Source: Diprion similis (taxonomy: Eukaryota > Arthropoda > Insecta > Hymenoptera > Diprionidae). Taken from it: a DNA stretch of 64,000 nucleotides. A program made the translations under genes and the position numbers. This document shows positions 11,950 to 26,420 of this stretch, piece by piece. Position 1 is the first letter of the stretch. Every line of letters starts with the position of its first letter. The notes below the pieces were generated by a model. The model was not told the DNA's origin. It was given only the letters and a program-made list of their open reading frames with translations, and did not search any database. Location: assembly GCF_021155765.1 (NCBI RefSeq), contig NC_060106.1, positions 14,720,031 through 14,784,030 on the forward strand, read 5' to 3'.

Positions 11950-13230
11950 CGCCGATTTTGATGAATCATAGAAATGATGTTTTAATACCCTATATCGACG
12001 TAATTTTGCGCAAGGAATCGATTGCGCGTGGTCTGGAATAGCTGCGAGCAGCGGGTCAAAAGTTACAGCCCAAAAACGAGAAATTTCCTTCGTATCTCCT
12101 CAACTGTGGCTCCTACGACGTTTTAAAGGTCATTTTTGCATTCCTTGGGGTCCAATTAGTCCAGGAATGGTCATCCAAATCGATTCCAAGACAAAAAAAT
12201 TCGCACTCAAAAATTGCAGAAAAAGGAAGGCTAACCCCTTTGGATTTTTTCAGTCGAAAATTCGCCGATTTTGATGAATCACAGAAATGATGTTTTGATA
12301 CCCTATATCGACGTAATTTTGCGCAAGGAATCGATTGCGCGTGGTCTTGAATAGCTGCGAGAAGCGGGTCAAAAGTTACAGCCCAAAATCGAGAAATTTC
12401 CTTCGTATCTCCACAACTGTTGCTCCTACGATGTTTTAAAGGTCATTTTTGCATTCCTTGGGGTCCAATTAGTCCAAGAATGGTCATTCAAATCGAATCC
12501 AAGACAAAAAAATTCGCACTCAAAAATTGCAGAAAAAGGAAGGTTAACCCCTTTGGATTTTTTCAATCGAAAATTCGCCGATTTTGATGAATCATAGAAA
12601 TGATGTTTTAATACCCTATATCGACGTAATTTTGCGCAAGGAATCGATTGCGCGTGGTCTGGAATAGCTGCGAGCAGCGGGTCAAAAGTTACAGCCCAAA
12701 AACGAGAAATTTCCTTCGTATCTCCTCAACTGTGGCTCCTACGACGTTTTAAAGGTCATTTTTGCATTCCTTGGGGTCCAATTAGTCCAGGAATGGTCAT
12801 CCAAATCGATTCCAAGACAAAAAAATTCGCACTCAAAAATTGCAGAAAAAGGAAGGCTAACCCCTTTGGATTTTTTCAGTCGAAAATTCGCCGATTTTGA
12901 TGAATCACAGAAATGATGTTTTGATACCCTATATCGACGTAATTTTGCGCAAGGAATCGATTGCGCGTGGTCTTGAATAGCTGCGAGAAGCGGGTCAAAA
13001 GTTACAGCCCAAAATCGAGAAATTTCCTTCGTATCTCCACAACTGTTGCTCCTACGATGTTTTAAAGGTCATTTTTGCATTCCTTGGGGTCCAATTAGTC
13101 CAAGAATGGTCATTCAAATCGAATCCAAGACAAAAAAATTCGCACTCAAAAATTGCAGAAAAAGGAAGGTTAACCCCTTTGGATTTTTTCAATCGAAAAT
13201 TCGCCGATTTTGATGAATCATAGAAATGAT
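11950..13230 (+). repeat. 626-bp dimer higher-order repeat inside the satellite
   Basis: Two adjacent copies of a two-monomer unit. In each, one monomer carries TGTGGCTCC, CCAGGAATGG, GATTCCAAG and GGCTAACC. The other carries GAATCACAG, TTTTGATACC, GAGAAGCGG, CTCCACAACTG and GTCATTCAAATC. The same pair recurs near 16.17-16.66 kb and 21.50-21.98 kb. It shows that exchange units larger than one monomer have spread in the array. Confidence 0.8.
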
Positions 13231-14199
13231 GTTTTAATACCCTATATCGACGTAATTTTGCGCAAGGAATCGATTGCGCGTGGTCTGGAATAGCTGCGAG
13301 CAGCGGGTCAAAAGTTACAGCCCAAAAACGAGAAATTTCCTTCGTATCTCCTCAACTGTGGCTCCTACGACGTTTTAAAGGTCATTTTTGCATTCCTTGG
13401 GGTCCAATTAGTCCAAGAATGGTCATCCAAATCGAATCCAAGACAAAAAAATTCGCACTCAAAAATTGCAGAAAAAGGAAGGTTAACCCCTTTGGATTTT
13501 TTCAATCGAAAATTCGCCGATTTTGATGAATTATAAAAATGATGTTTTAATACCCTATATCGACGTAATTTTGCGCAAGGAATCGATTGCGCGTGGTCTG
13601 GAATAGCTGCGAGCAGCGGGTCAAAAGTTACAGCCCAAAAACGAGAAATTTCCTTCGTATCTCCTCAACTGTTGCTCCTACGACGTTTTAAAGGTCATTT
13701 TTGCATTCCTTGGGGTCCAATTAGTCCAAGAATGGTCATTTAAATCGAATCCAAGACAAAAAAATTCGCACTCAAAAATTGCAGAAAAAGGAAGGTTAAC
13801 CCCTTTGGATTTTTTCAATCGAAAATTCGCCGATTTTGATGAATTATAGAAATGATGTTTTAATACCCTATATCGACGTAATTTTGCGCAAGGAATCGAT
13901 TGCGCGTGGTCTGGAATAGCTGCGAGCAGCGGGTCAAAAGTTACAGCCCAAAAACGAAAAATTTCCTTCGTATCTCCTCAACTGTTGCTCTTACGATGTT
14001 TTAAAGGTCATTTTTGCATTCCTTGGGGTCCAATTAGTCCAAGAATGGTCATCCAAATCGAATCCAAGACAAAAAAATTCGCACTCAAAAATTGCAGAAA
14101 AAGGAAGGTTAACCCCTTTGGATTTTTTCAATCGAAAATTCGCCGATTTTGATGAATTATAAAAATGATGTTTTAATACCCTATATCGACGTAATTTTG

Positions 14200-17100
14200 C
14201 GCAAGGAATCGATTGCGCGTGGTCTGGAATAGCTGCGAGCAGCGGGTCAAAAGTTACAGCCCAAAAACGAGAAATTTCCTTCGTATCTCCTCAACTGTTG
14301 CTCCTACGACGTTTTAAAGGTCATTTTTGCATTCCTTGGGGTCCAATTAGTCCAAGAATGGTCATTCAAATCGAATCCAAGACAAAAAAATTCGCACTCA
14401 AAAATTGCAGAAAAAGGAAGGTTAACCCCTTTGGATTTTTTCAATCGAAAATTCGCCGATTTTGATGAATTATAAAAATGATGTTTTAATACCCTATATC
14501 GACGTAATTTTGCGCAAGGAATCGATTGCGCGTGGTCTGGAATAGCTGCGAGAAGCGGGTCAAAAGTTACAGCCCAAAATCGAGAAATTTCCTTCGTATC
14601 TCCACAACTGTTGCTCCTACGATGTTTTAAAGGTCATTTTTGCATTCCTTGGGGTCCAATTAGTCCTAGAATGGTCATCCAAATCGAATCCAAGACAAAA
14701 AAATTCGCACTCAAAAATTGCAGAAAAAGAAAGGTTAACCCCTTTGGATTTTTTCAATCGAAAATTCGCCGATTTTGATGTATCATAGAAATGATGTTTT
14801 AATACCCTATATCGACGTAATTTTGCGCAAGGAATCGATTGCGCGTGGTCTGGAATAGCTGCGAGCAGCGGGTCAAAAGTTACAGCCCAAAAACGAGAAA
14901 TTTCCTTCGTATCTCCTCAACTGTTGCTCCTACGACGTTTTAAAGGTCATTTTTGCATTCCTTGGGGTCCAATTAGTCCAAGAATGGTCATTCAAATCGA
15001 ATCCAAGACAAAAAAATTCGCACTCAAAAATTGCAGAAAAAGGAAGGTTAACCCCTTTGGATTTTTTCAATCGAAAATTCGCCGATTTTGATGAATTATA
15101 AAAATGATGTTTTAATACCCTATATCGACGTAATTTTGCGCAAGGAATCGATTGCGCGTGGTCTGGAATAGCTGCGAGCAGCGGGTCAAAAGTTACAGCC
15201 CAAAAACGAGAAATTTCCTTCGTATCTCCTCAACTGTTTCTCTTACGATGTTTTAAAGGTCATTTTTGCATTCCTTGGGGTCCAATTAGTCCAAGAATGG
15301 TCATCCAAATCGAATCCAAGACGAAAAAATTCGCACTCAAAAATTGCAGAAAAAGGAAGGTTAACCCCTTTGGATTTTTTCAGTCGAAAATTCGCCGATT
15401 TTGATGAATCATAGAAATGATGTTCTAATACCCTATATCGACGTAATTTTGCGCAAGGAATCGATTGCGCGTGGTCTTGAATAGCTGCGAGCAGCGGGTC
15501 AAAAGTTACAGCCCAAAAACGATGAATTTCCTCCGTATCTCCTCAACTGTTGCTCCTACGACGTTTTAAAGGTCATTTTTGCATTCCTTGGGGTCCAATT
15601 AGTCCAAGAATGGTCATCCAAATCGAATCTAAGACAAAAAAATTCGCACTCAAAAATTGCAGAAAAAGGAAGGTTAACCCCTTTGGATTTTTTCAGTCGA
15701 AAATTCGCCGATTTTGATGAATCATAGAAATGATGTTTTAATACCCTATATCGACGTAATTTTGCGCAAGGAATCGATTGCGCGTGGTCTTGAATAGCTG
15801 CGAGCAGCGGGTCAAAAGTTACAGCCCAAAAACGAGAAATTTCCTCCGTATCTCCTCAACTGTTGCTCCTACGACGTTTTAAAGGTCATTTTTGCATTCC
15901 TTGGGGTCCAATTAGTCCAAGGATGGTCATCCAAATCGAATCCAAGACAAAAAAATTCGCACTCAAAAATTGCAGAAAAAGGAAGGTTAACCCCTTTGGA
16001 TTTTTTCAATCGAAAATTCGCCGATTTTGATGAATTATAGAAATGATGTTTTAATACCCTATATCGACGTAATTTTGCGCAAGGAATCGATTGCGCGTGG
16101 TCTGGAATAGCTGCGAGCAGCGGGTCAAAAGTTACAGCCCAAAAACGAGAAATTTCCTTCGTATCTCCTCAACTGTGGCTCCTACGACGTTTTAAAGGTC
16201 ATTTTTGCATTCCTTGGGGTCCAATTAGTCCAGGAATGGTCATCCAAATCGATTCCAAGACAAAAAAATTCGCACTCAAAAATTGCAGAAAAAGGAAGGC
16301 TAACCCCTTTGGATTTTTTCAGTCGAAAATTCGCCGATTTTGATGAATCACAGAAATGATGTTTTGATACCCTATATCGACGTAATTTTGCGCAAGGAAT
16401 CGATTGCGCGTGGTCTTGAATAGCTGCGAGAAGCGGGTCAAAAGTTACAGCCCAAAATCGAGAAATTTCCTTCGTATCTCCACAACTGTTGCTCCTACGA
16501 TGTTTTAAAGGTCATTTTTGCATTCCTTGGGGTCCAATTAGTCCAAGAATGGTCATTCAAATCGAATCCAAGACAAAAAAATTCGCACTCAAAAATTGCA
16601 GAAAAAGGAAGGTTAACCCCTTTGGATTTTTTCAATCGAAAATTCGCCGATTTTGATGAATTATAAAAATGATGTTTTAATACCCTATATCGACGTAATT
16701 TTGCGCAAGGAATCGATTGCGCGTGGTCTGGAATAGCTGCGAGCAGCGGGTCAAAAGTTACAGCCCAAAAACGAGAAATTTCCTTCGTATCTCCTCAACT
16801 GTGGCTCCTACGACGTTTTAAAGGTCATTTTTGCATTCCTTGGGGTCCAATTAGTCCAAGAATGGTCATCCAAATCGAATCCAAGACAAAAAAATTCGCA
16901 CTCAAAAATTGCAGAAAAAGGAAGGTTAACCCCTTTGGATTTTTTCAATCGAAAATTCGCCGATTTTGATGAATCATAGAAATGATGTTTTAATACCCTA
17001 TATCGACGTAATTTTGCGCAAGGAATCGATTGCGCGTGGTCTGGAATAGCTGCGAGCAGCGGGTCAAAAGTTACAGCCCAAAAACGAGAAATTTCCTTCG

Positions 17101-18550
17101 TATCTCATCAACTGTTGCTCCTACGACGTTTTAAAGGTCATTTTTGCATTCCTTGGGGTCCAATTAGTCCAAGAATGGTCATCCAAATCGAATCCAAGAC
17201 AAAAAAATTCGCACTCAGAAATTGCAGAAAAAGGAAGGTTAACCCCTTTGGATTTTTTCAATCGAAAATTCGCCGATTTTGATGAATCATAGAAATGATG
17301 TTTTAATACCCTATATCGACGTAATTTTGCGCAAGGAATCGATTGCGCGTGGTCTGGAATAGCTGCGAGCAGCGGGTCAAAAGTTACAGCCCAAAAACGA
17401 GAAATTTCCTTCGTATCTCCTCAACTGTTGCTCTTACGATGTTTTAAAGGTCATTTTTGCATTCCTTGGGGTCCAATTAGTCCAAGAATGGTCATCCAAA
17501 TCGAATCCAAGACAAAAAAATTCGCACTCAAAAATTGCAGAAAAAGGAAGGTTAACCCCTTTGGATTTTTTCAATCGAAAATTCGCCGATTTTGATGAAT
17601 TATAAAAATGATGTTTTAATACCCTATATCGACGTAATTTTGCGCAAGGAATCGATTGCGCGTGGTCTGGAATAGCTGCGAGCAGCGGGTCAAAAGTTAC
17701 AGCCCAAAAACGAGAAATTTCCTTCGTATCTCCTCAACTGTTGCTCCTACGACGTTTTAAAGGTCATTTTTGCATTCCTTGGGGTCCAATTAGTCCAAGA
17801 ATGGTCATTTAAATCGAATCCAAGACAAAAAAATTCGCACTCAAAAATTGCAGAAAAAGGAAGGTTAACCCCTTTGGATTTTTTCAATCGAAAATTCGCC
17901 GATTTTGATGAATTATAGAAATGATGTTTTAATACCCTATATCGACGTAATTTTGCGCAAGGAATCGATTGCGCGTGGTCTGGAATAGCTGCGAGCAGCG
18001 GGTCAAAAGTTACAGCCCAAAAACGAAAAATTTCCTTCGTATCTCCTCAACTGTTGCTCTTACGATGTTTTAAAGGTCATTTTTGCATTCCTTGGGGTCC
18101 AATTAGTCCAAGAATGGTCATCCAAATCGAATCCAAGACAAAAAAATTCGCACTCAAAAATTGCAGAAAAAGGAAGGTTAACCCCTTTGGATTTTTTCAA
18201 TCGAAAATTCGCCGATTTTGATGAATTATAAAAATGATGTTTTAATACCCTATATCGACGTAATTTTGCGCAAGGAATCGATTGCGCGTGGTCTGGAATA
18301 GCTGCGAGCAGCGGGTCAAAAGTTACAGCCCAAAAACGAGAAATTTCCTTCGTATCTCCTCAACTGTTGCTCCTACGACGTTTTAAAGGTCATTTTTGCA
18401 TTCCTTGGGGTCCAATTAGTCCAAGAATGGTCATTCAAATCGAATCCAAGACAAAAAAATTCGCACTCAAAAATTGCAGAAAAAGGAAGGTTAACCCCTT
18501 TGGATTTTTTCAATCGAAAATTCGCCGATTTTGATGAATTATAAAAATGA
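14200..18550 (+). repeat. 17-monomer segmental duplication, copy A (copy B about 19.5-23.9 kb)
   Basis: Rare variants recur at a fixed offset of 5321 bp, which is 17 x 313. Examples are GATGTATCATAG (14779 and 20100), TGTTCTAATACC (about 15421 and 20742), ACGATGAATTTCCTCC, CCAAGGATGG, CACTCAGAAATTG (about 17214 and 22535) and GGTCATTTAAATC (17801 and 23122). A few sites differ between the copies. A second series of matches has an offset of 4069 bp (13 x 313), linking about 13.5-15.1 kb with 17.6-19.2 kb. So the two long duplications overlap and are nested. Confidence 0.85.
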
Positions 18551-20414
18551 TGTTTTAATACCCTATATCGACGTAATTTTGCGCAAGGAATCGATTGCGC
18601 GTGGTCTGGAATAGCTGCGAGAAGCGGGTCAAAAGTTACAGCCCAAAATCGAGAAATTTCCTTCGTATCTCCACAACTGTTGCTCCTACGATGTTTTAAA
18701 GGTCATTTTTGCATTCCTTGGGGTCCAATTAGTCCTAGAATGGTCATCCAAATCGAATCCAAGACAAAAAAATTCGCACTCAAAAATTGCAGAAAAAGAA
18801 AGGTTAACCCCTTTGGATTTTTTCAATCGAAAATTCGCCGATTTTGATGTATCATAGAAATGATGTTTTAATACCCTATATCGACGTAATTTTGCGCAAG
18901 GAATCGATTGCGCGTGGTCTGGAATAGCTGCGAGCAGCGGGTCAAAAGTTACAGCCCAAAAACGAGAAATTTCCTTCGTATCTCCTCAACTGTTGCTCCT
19001 ACGACGTTTTAAAGGTCATTTTTGCATTCCTTGGGGTCCAATTAGTCCAAGAATGGTCATTCAAATCGAATCCAAGACAAAAAAATTCGCACTCAAAAAT
19101 TGCAGAAAAAGGAAGGTTAACCCCTTTGGATTTTTTCAATCGAAAATTCGCCGATTTTGATGAATTATAAAAATGATGTTTTAATACCCTATATCGACGT
19201 AATTTTGCGCAAGGAATCGATTGCGCGTGGTCTGGAATAGCTGCGAGAAGCGGGTCAAAAGTTACAGCCCAAAATCGAGAAATTTCCTTCGTATCTCCAC
19301 AACTGTTGCTCCTACGATGTTTTAAAGGTCATTTTTGCATTCCTTGGGGTCCAATTAGTCCTAGAATGGTCATCCAAATCGAATCCAAGACAAAAAAATT
19401 CGCACTCAAAAATTGCAGAAAAAGAAAGGTTAACCCCTTTGGATTTTTTCAATCGAAAATTCGCCGATTTTGATGTATCATAGAAATGATGTTTTAATAC
19501 CCTATATCGACGTAATTTTGCGCAAGGAATCGATTGCGCGTGGTCTGGAATAGCTGCGAGCAGCGGGTCAAAAGTTACAGCCCAAAAACGAGAAATTTCC
19601 TTCGTATCTCCTCAACTGTTGCTCCTACGACGTTTTAAAGGTCATTTTTGCATTCCTTGGGGTCCAATTAGTCCAAGAATGGTCATTCAAATCGAATCCA
19701 AGACAAAAAAATTCGCACTCAAAAATTGCAGAAAAAGGAAGGTTAACCCCTTTGGATTTTTTCAATCGAAAATTCGCCGATTTTGATGAATTATAAAAAT
19801 GATGTTTTAATACCCTATATCGACGTAATTTTGCGCAAGGAATCGATTGCGCGTGGTCTGGAATAGCTGCGAGAAGCGGGTCAAAAGTTACAGCCCAAAA
19901 TCGAGAAATTTCCTTCGTATCTCCACAACTGTTGCTCCTACGATGTTTTAAAGGTCATTTTTGCATTCCTTGGGGTCCAATTAGTCCTAGAATGGTCATC
20001 CAAATCGAATCCAAGACAAAAAAATTCGCACTCAAAAATTGCAGAAAAAGAAAGGTTAACCCCTTTGGATTTTTTCAATCGAAAATTCGCCGATTTTGAT
20101 GTATCATAGAAATGATGTTTTAATACCCTATATCGACGTAATTTTGCGCAAGGAATCGATTGCGCGTGGTCTGGAATAGCTGCGAGCAGCGGGTCAAAAG
20201 TTACAGCCCAAAAACGAGAAATTTCCTTCGTATCTCCTCAACTGTTGCTCCTACGACGTTTTAAAGGTCATTTTTGCATTCCTTGGGGTCCAATTAGTCC
20301 AAGAATGGTCATTCAAATCGAATCCAAGACAAAAAAATTCGCACTCAAAAATTGCAGAAAAAGGAAGGTTAACCCCTTTGGATTTTTTCAATCGAAAATT
20401 CGCCGATTTTGATG
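18536..20414 (+). repeat. Three consecutive 626-bp dimers
   Basis: A two-monomer unit marked by GAATTATAA, GAGAAGCGG, CTCCACAACTG, GAAAGGTTAACC and GATGTATCATAG occurs three times in a row, starting near 18536, 19162 and 19788. A single copy lies at 14462-15093. The copies look identical or nearly so by eye, which points to a recent local amplification. Confidence 0.8.
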
Positions 20415-23400
20415 AATTATAAAAATGATGTTTTAATACCCTATATCGACGTAATTTTGCGCAAGGAATCGATTGCGCGTGGTCTGGAATAGCTGCGAGC
20501 AGCGGGTCAAAAGTTACAGCCCAAAAACGAGAAATTTCCTTCGTATCTCCTCAACTGTTGCTCTTACGATGTTTTAAAGGTCATTTTTGCATTCCTTGGG
20601 GTCCAATTAGTCCAAGAATGGTCATCCAAATCGAATCCAAGACGAAAAAATTCGCACTCAAAAATTGCAGAAAAAGGAAGGTTAACCCCTTTGGATTTTT
20701 TCAGTCGAAAATTCGCCGATTTTGATGAATCATAGAAATGATGTTCTAATACCCTATATCGACGTAATTTTGCGCAAGGAATCGATTGCGCGTGGTCTTG
20801 AATAGCTGCGAGCAGCGGGTCAAAAGTTACAGCCCAAAAACGATGAATTTCCTCCGTATCTCCTCAACTGTTGCTCCTACGACGTTTTAAAGGTCATTTT
20901 TGCATTCCTTGGGGTCCAATTAGTCCAAGAATGGTCATCCAAATCTAATCTAAGACAAAAAAATTCGCACTCAAAAATTGCAGAAAAAGGAAGGTTAACC
21001 CCTTTGGATTTTTTCAGTCGAAAATTCGCCGATTTTGATGAATCATAGAAATGATGTTTTAATACCCTATATCGACGTAATTTTGCGCAAGGAATCGATT
21101 GCGCGTGGTCTTGAATAGCTGCGAGCAGCGGGTCAAAAGTTACAGCCCAAAAACGAGAAATTTCCTCCGTATCTCCTCAACTGTTGCTCCTACGACGTTT
21201 TAAAGGTCATTTTTGCATTCCTTGGGGTCCAATTAGTCCAAGGATGGTCATCCAAATCGAATCCAAGACAAAAAAATTCGCACTCAAAAATTGCAGAAAA
21301 AGGAAGGTTAACCCCTTTGGATTTTTTCAATCGAAAATTCGCCGATTTTGATGAATTATAGAAATGATGTTTTAATACCCTATATCGACGTAATTTTGCG
21401 CAAGGAATCGATTGCGCGTGGTCTGGAATAGCTGCGAGCAGCGGGTCAAAAGTTACAGCCCAAAAACGAGAAATTTCCTTCGTATCTCCTCAACTGTGGC
21501 TCCTACGACGTTTTAAAGGTCATTTTTGCATTCCTTGGGGTCCAATTAGTCCAGGAATGGTCATCCAAATCGATTCCAAGACAAAAAAATTCGCACTCAA
21601 AAATTGCAGAAAAAGGAAGGCTAACCCCTTTGGATTTTTTCAGTCGAAAATTCGCCGATTTTGATGAATCACAGAAATGATGTTTTGATACCCTATATCG
21701 ACGTAATTTTGCGCAAGGAATCGATTGCGCGTGGTCTTGAATAGCTGCGAGAAGCGGGTCAAAAGTTACAGCCCAAAATCGAGAAATTTCCTTCGTATCT
21801 CCACAACTGTTGCTCCTACGATGTTTTAAAGGTCATTTTTGCATTCCTTGGGGTCCAATTAGTCCAAGAATGGTCATTCAAATCGAATCCAAGACAAAAA
21901 AATTCGCACTCAAAAATTGCAGAAAAAGGAAGGTTAACCCCTTTGGATTTTTTCAATCGAAAATTCGCCGATTTTGATGAATTATAAAAATGATGTTTTA
22001 ATACCCTATATCGACGTAATTTTGCGCAAGGAATCGATTGCGCGTGGTCTGGAATAGCTGCGAGCAGCGGGTCAAAAGTTACAGCCCAAAAACGAGAAAT
22101 TTCCTTCGTATCTCCTCAACTGTGGCTCCTACGACGTTTTAAAGGTCATTTTTGCATTCCTTGGGGTCCAATTAGTCCAAGAATGGTCATCCAAATCGAA
22201 TCCAAGACAAAAAAATTCGCACTCAAAAATTGCAGAAAAAGGAAGGTTAACCCCTTTGGATTTTTTCAATCGAAAATTCGCCGATTTTGATGAATCATAG
22301 AAATGATGTTTTAATACCCTATATCGACGTAATTTTGCGCAAGGAATCGATTGCGCGTGGTCTGGAATAGCTGCGAGCAGCGGGTCAAAAGTTACAGCCC
22401 AAAAACGAGAAATTTCCTTCGTATCTCCTCAACTGTTGCTCCTACGACGTTTTAAAGGTCATTTTTGCATTCCTTGGGGTCCAATTAGTCCAAGAATGGT
22501 CATCCAAATCGAATCCAAGACAAAAAAATTCGCACTCAGAAATTGCAGAAAAAGGAAGGTTAACCCCTTTGGATTTTTTCAATCGAAAATTCGCCGATTT
22601 TGATGAATCATAGAAATGATGTTTTAATACCCTATATCGACGTAATTTTGCGCAAGGAATCGATTGCGCGTGGTCTGGAATAGCTGCGAGCAGCGGGTCA
22701 AAAGTTACAGCCCAAAAACGAGAAATTTCCTTCGTATCTCCTCAACTGTTGCTCTTACGATGTTTTAAAGGTCATTTTTGCATTCCTTGGGGTCCAATTA
22801 GTCCAAGAATGGTCATCCAAATCGAATCCAAGACAAAAAAATTCGCACTCAAAAATTGCAGAAAAAGGAAGGTTAACCCCTTTGGATTTTTTCAATCGAA
22901 AATTCGCCGATTTTGATGAATCATAGAAATGATGTTTTAATACCCTATATCGACGTAATTTTGCGCAAGGAATCGATTGCGCGTGGTCTGGAATAGCTGC
23001 GAGCAGCGGGTCAAAAGTTACAGCCCAAAAACGAGAAATTTCCTTCGTATCTCCTCAACTGTTGCTCCTACGACGTTTTAAAGGTCATTTTTGCATTCCT
23101 TGGGGTCCAATTAGTCCAAGAATGGTCATTTAAATCGAATCCAAGACAAAAAAATTCGCACTCAAAAATTGCAGAAAAAGGAAGGTTAACCCCTTTGGAT
23201 TTTTTCAATCGAAAATTCGCCGATTTTGATGAATTATAGAAATGATGTTTTAATACCCTATATCGACGTAATTTTGCGCAAGGAATCGATTGCGCGTGGT
23301 CTGGAATAGCTGCGAGCAGCGGGTCAAAAGTTACAGCCCAAAAACGAGAAATTTCCTTCGTATCTCCTCAACTGTTGCTCTTACGATGTTTTAAAGGTCA

Positions 23401-24499
23401 TTTTTGCATTCCTTGGGGTCCAATTAGTCCAAGAATGGTCATCCAAATCGAATCCAAGACAAAAAAATTCGCACTCAAAAATTGCAGAAAAAGGAAGGTT
23501 AACCCCTTTGGATTTTTTCAATCGAAAATTCGCCGATTTTGATGAATCATAGAAATGATGTTTTAATACCCTATATCGACGTAATTTTGCGCAAGGAATC
23601 GATTGCGCGTGGTCTGGAATAGCTGCGAGCAGCGGGTCAAAAGTTACAGCCCAAAAACGAGAAATTTCCTTCGTATCTCCTCAACTGTTGCTCCTACGAC
23701 GTTTTAAAGGTCATTTTTGCATTCCTTGGGGTCCAATTAGTCCAAGAATGGTCATTCAAATCGAATCCAAGACAAAAAAATTCGCACTCAAAAATTGCAG
23801 AAAAAGGAAGGTTAACCCCTTTGGATTTTTTCAATCGAAAATTCGCCGATTTTGATGAATTATAAAAATGATGTTTTAATACCCTATATCGACGTAATTT
23901 TGCGCAAGGAATCGATTGCGCGTGGTCTGGAATAGCTGCGAGCAGCGGGTCAAAAGTTACAGCCCAAAAACGAGAAATTTCCTTCGTATCTCCTCAACTG
24001 TTGCTCTTACGATGTTTTAAAGGTCATTTTTGCATTCCTTGGGGTCCAATTAGTCCAAGAATGGTCATCCAAATCGAATCCAAGACAAAAAAATTCGCAC
24101 TTAAAAATTGCAGAAAAAGGAAGGTTAACCCCTTTGGATTTTTTCAATCGACAATTCGCCGATTTTGATGAATCATAGAAATGATGTTTTAATACCCTAT
24201 ATCAACGTAATTTTGCGCAAGGAATCGATTGCGCGTGGTCTGGAATAGCTGCGAGCAGCGGGTCAAAAGTTACAGCCCAAAAACGAGAAATTTCCTTCGT
24301 ATCTCCTCAACTGTGGCTCCTACGACGTTTTAAAGGTCATTTTTGCATTCCTTGGGGTCCAATTAGTCCAAGAATGGTCATCCAAATCGAATCCAAGACA
24401 AAAAAATTCGCACTCAAAAATTGCAGAAAAAGGAAGGTTAACCCCTTTGGATTTTTTCAGTCGAAAATTCGCCGATTTTGATGAATCATAGAAATGATG

Positions 24500-26420
24500 T
24501 TTTAATACCCTATATCGACGTAATTTTGCGCAAGGAATCGATTGCGCGTGGTCTGGAATAGCTGCGAGCAGCGGGTCAAAAGTTACAGCCCAAAAACGAG
24601 AAATTTCCTTCGTATCTCCTCAACTGTTGCTCCTACGACGTTTTAAAGGTCATTTTTGCATTCCTTGGGGTCCAATTAGTCCAAGAATGGTTATCCAAAT
24701 CGAATCCAAGACAAAAAATTCGCACTCAAAAATTGCAGAAAAAGGAAGGTTAACCCCTTTGGATTTTTTCAGTCGAAAATTCGCCGATTTTGATGAATCA
24801 TAGAAATGATGTTTTAATACCCCATATCGACGTAATTTTGCGCAAGGAATCGATTGCGCGTGGTCTTGAATAGCTGCGAGCAGCGGGTCAAAAGTTACAG
24901 CCCAAAAACGAGAAATTTCCTTCGTATCTCCTCAACTGTTGCTCTTACGATGTTTTAAAGGTCATTTTTGCATTCCTTGGGGTCCAATTAGTCCAAGAAT
25001 GGTCATCCAAATCGAATCCAAGACAAAAAAATTCGCACTCAAAAATTGCAGAAAAAGGAAGGTTAACCCCTTTGGATTTTTTCAGTCGAAAATTCGCCGA
25101 TTTTGATGAATCATAGAAATGATGTTTTAATACCCTATATCGACGTAATTTTGCGCAAGGAATCGATTGCGCGTGGTCTGGAATAGCTGCGAGCAGCGGG
25201 TCAAAAGTTACAGCCCAAAAACGAGAAATTTCCTTCGTATCTCCTCAACTGTTGCTCCTACGACGTTTTAAAGGTCATTTTTGCATTCCTAGGGGTCCAA
25301 TTAGTCCAAGAATGGTCATTCAAATCGAATCCAAGACAAAAAAATTCGCACTCAAAAATTGCAGAAAAAGGAAGGTTAACCCCTTTGGATTTTTTCAGTC
25401 GAAAATTCGCCGATTTTGATGAATCATAGAAATGATGTTTTAATACCCTATATCGACGTAATTTTGCGCAAGGAATCGATTGCGCGTGGTCTGGAATAGC
25501 TGCGAGCAGCGGGTCAAAAGTTACAGCCCAAAAACGAGAAATTTCCTTCGTATCTCCTCAACTGTTGCTCCTACGACGTTTTAAAGGTCATTTTTGCATT
25601 CCTTGGGGTCCAATTAGTCCAAGAATGGTTATCCAAATCGAATCCAAGACAAAAAATTCGCACTCAAAAATTGCAGAAAAAGGAAGGTTAACCCCTTTGG
25701 ATTTTTTCAGTCGAAAATTCGCCGATTTTGATGAATCATAGAAATGATGTTTTAATACCCCATATCGACGTAATTTTGCGCAAGGAATCGATTGCGCGTG
25801 GTCTTGAATAGCTGCGAGCAGCGGGTCAAAAGTTACAGCCCAAAAACGAGAAATTTCCTTCGTATCTCCTCAACTGTTGCTCTTACGATGTTTTAAAGGT
25901 CATTTTTGCATTCCTTGGGGTCCAATTAGTCCAAGAATGGTCATCCAAATCGAATCCAAGACAAAAAAATTCGCACTCAAAAATTGCAGAAAAAGGAAGG
26001 TTAACCCCTTTGGATTTTTTCAGTCGAAAATTCGCCGATTTTGATGAATCATAGAAATGATGTTTTAATACCCTATATCGACGTAATTTTGCGCAAGGAA
26101 TCGATTGCGCGTGGTCTGGAATAGCTGCGAGCAGCGGGTCAAAAGTTACAGCCCAAAAACGAGAAATTTCCTTCGTATCTCCTCAACTGTGGCTCCTACG
26201 ACGTTTTAAAGGTCATTTTTGCATTCCTTGGGGTCCAATTAGTCCAAGAATGGTCATCCAAATCGAATCCAAGACAAAAAAATTCGCACTCAAAAATTGC
26301 AGAAAAAGGAAGGTTAACCCCTTTGGATTTTTTCAGTCGAAAATTCGCCGATTTTGATGAATCATAGAAATGATGTTTTAATACCCTATATCGACGTAAT
26401 TTTGCGCAAGGAATCGATTG
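24500..26420 (+). repeat. Trimer higher-order repeat, two copies offset by 938 bp
   Basis: The rare variants GGTTATCCAAATC, ACAAAAAATTCG (one A fewer) and ACCCCATATCG occur together near 24690-24830 and again near 25627-25765. The spacing is three monomers less the missing base. Shared length and substitution variants make an independent origin unlikely. Confidence 0.85.
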
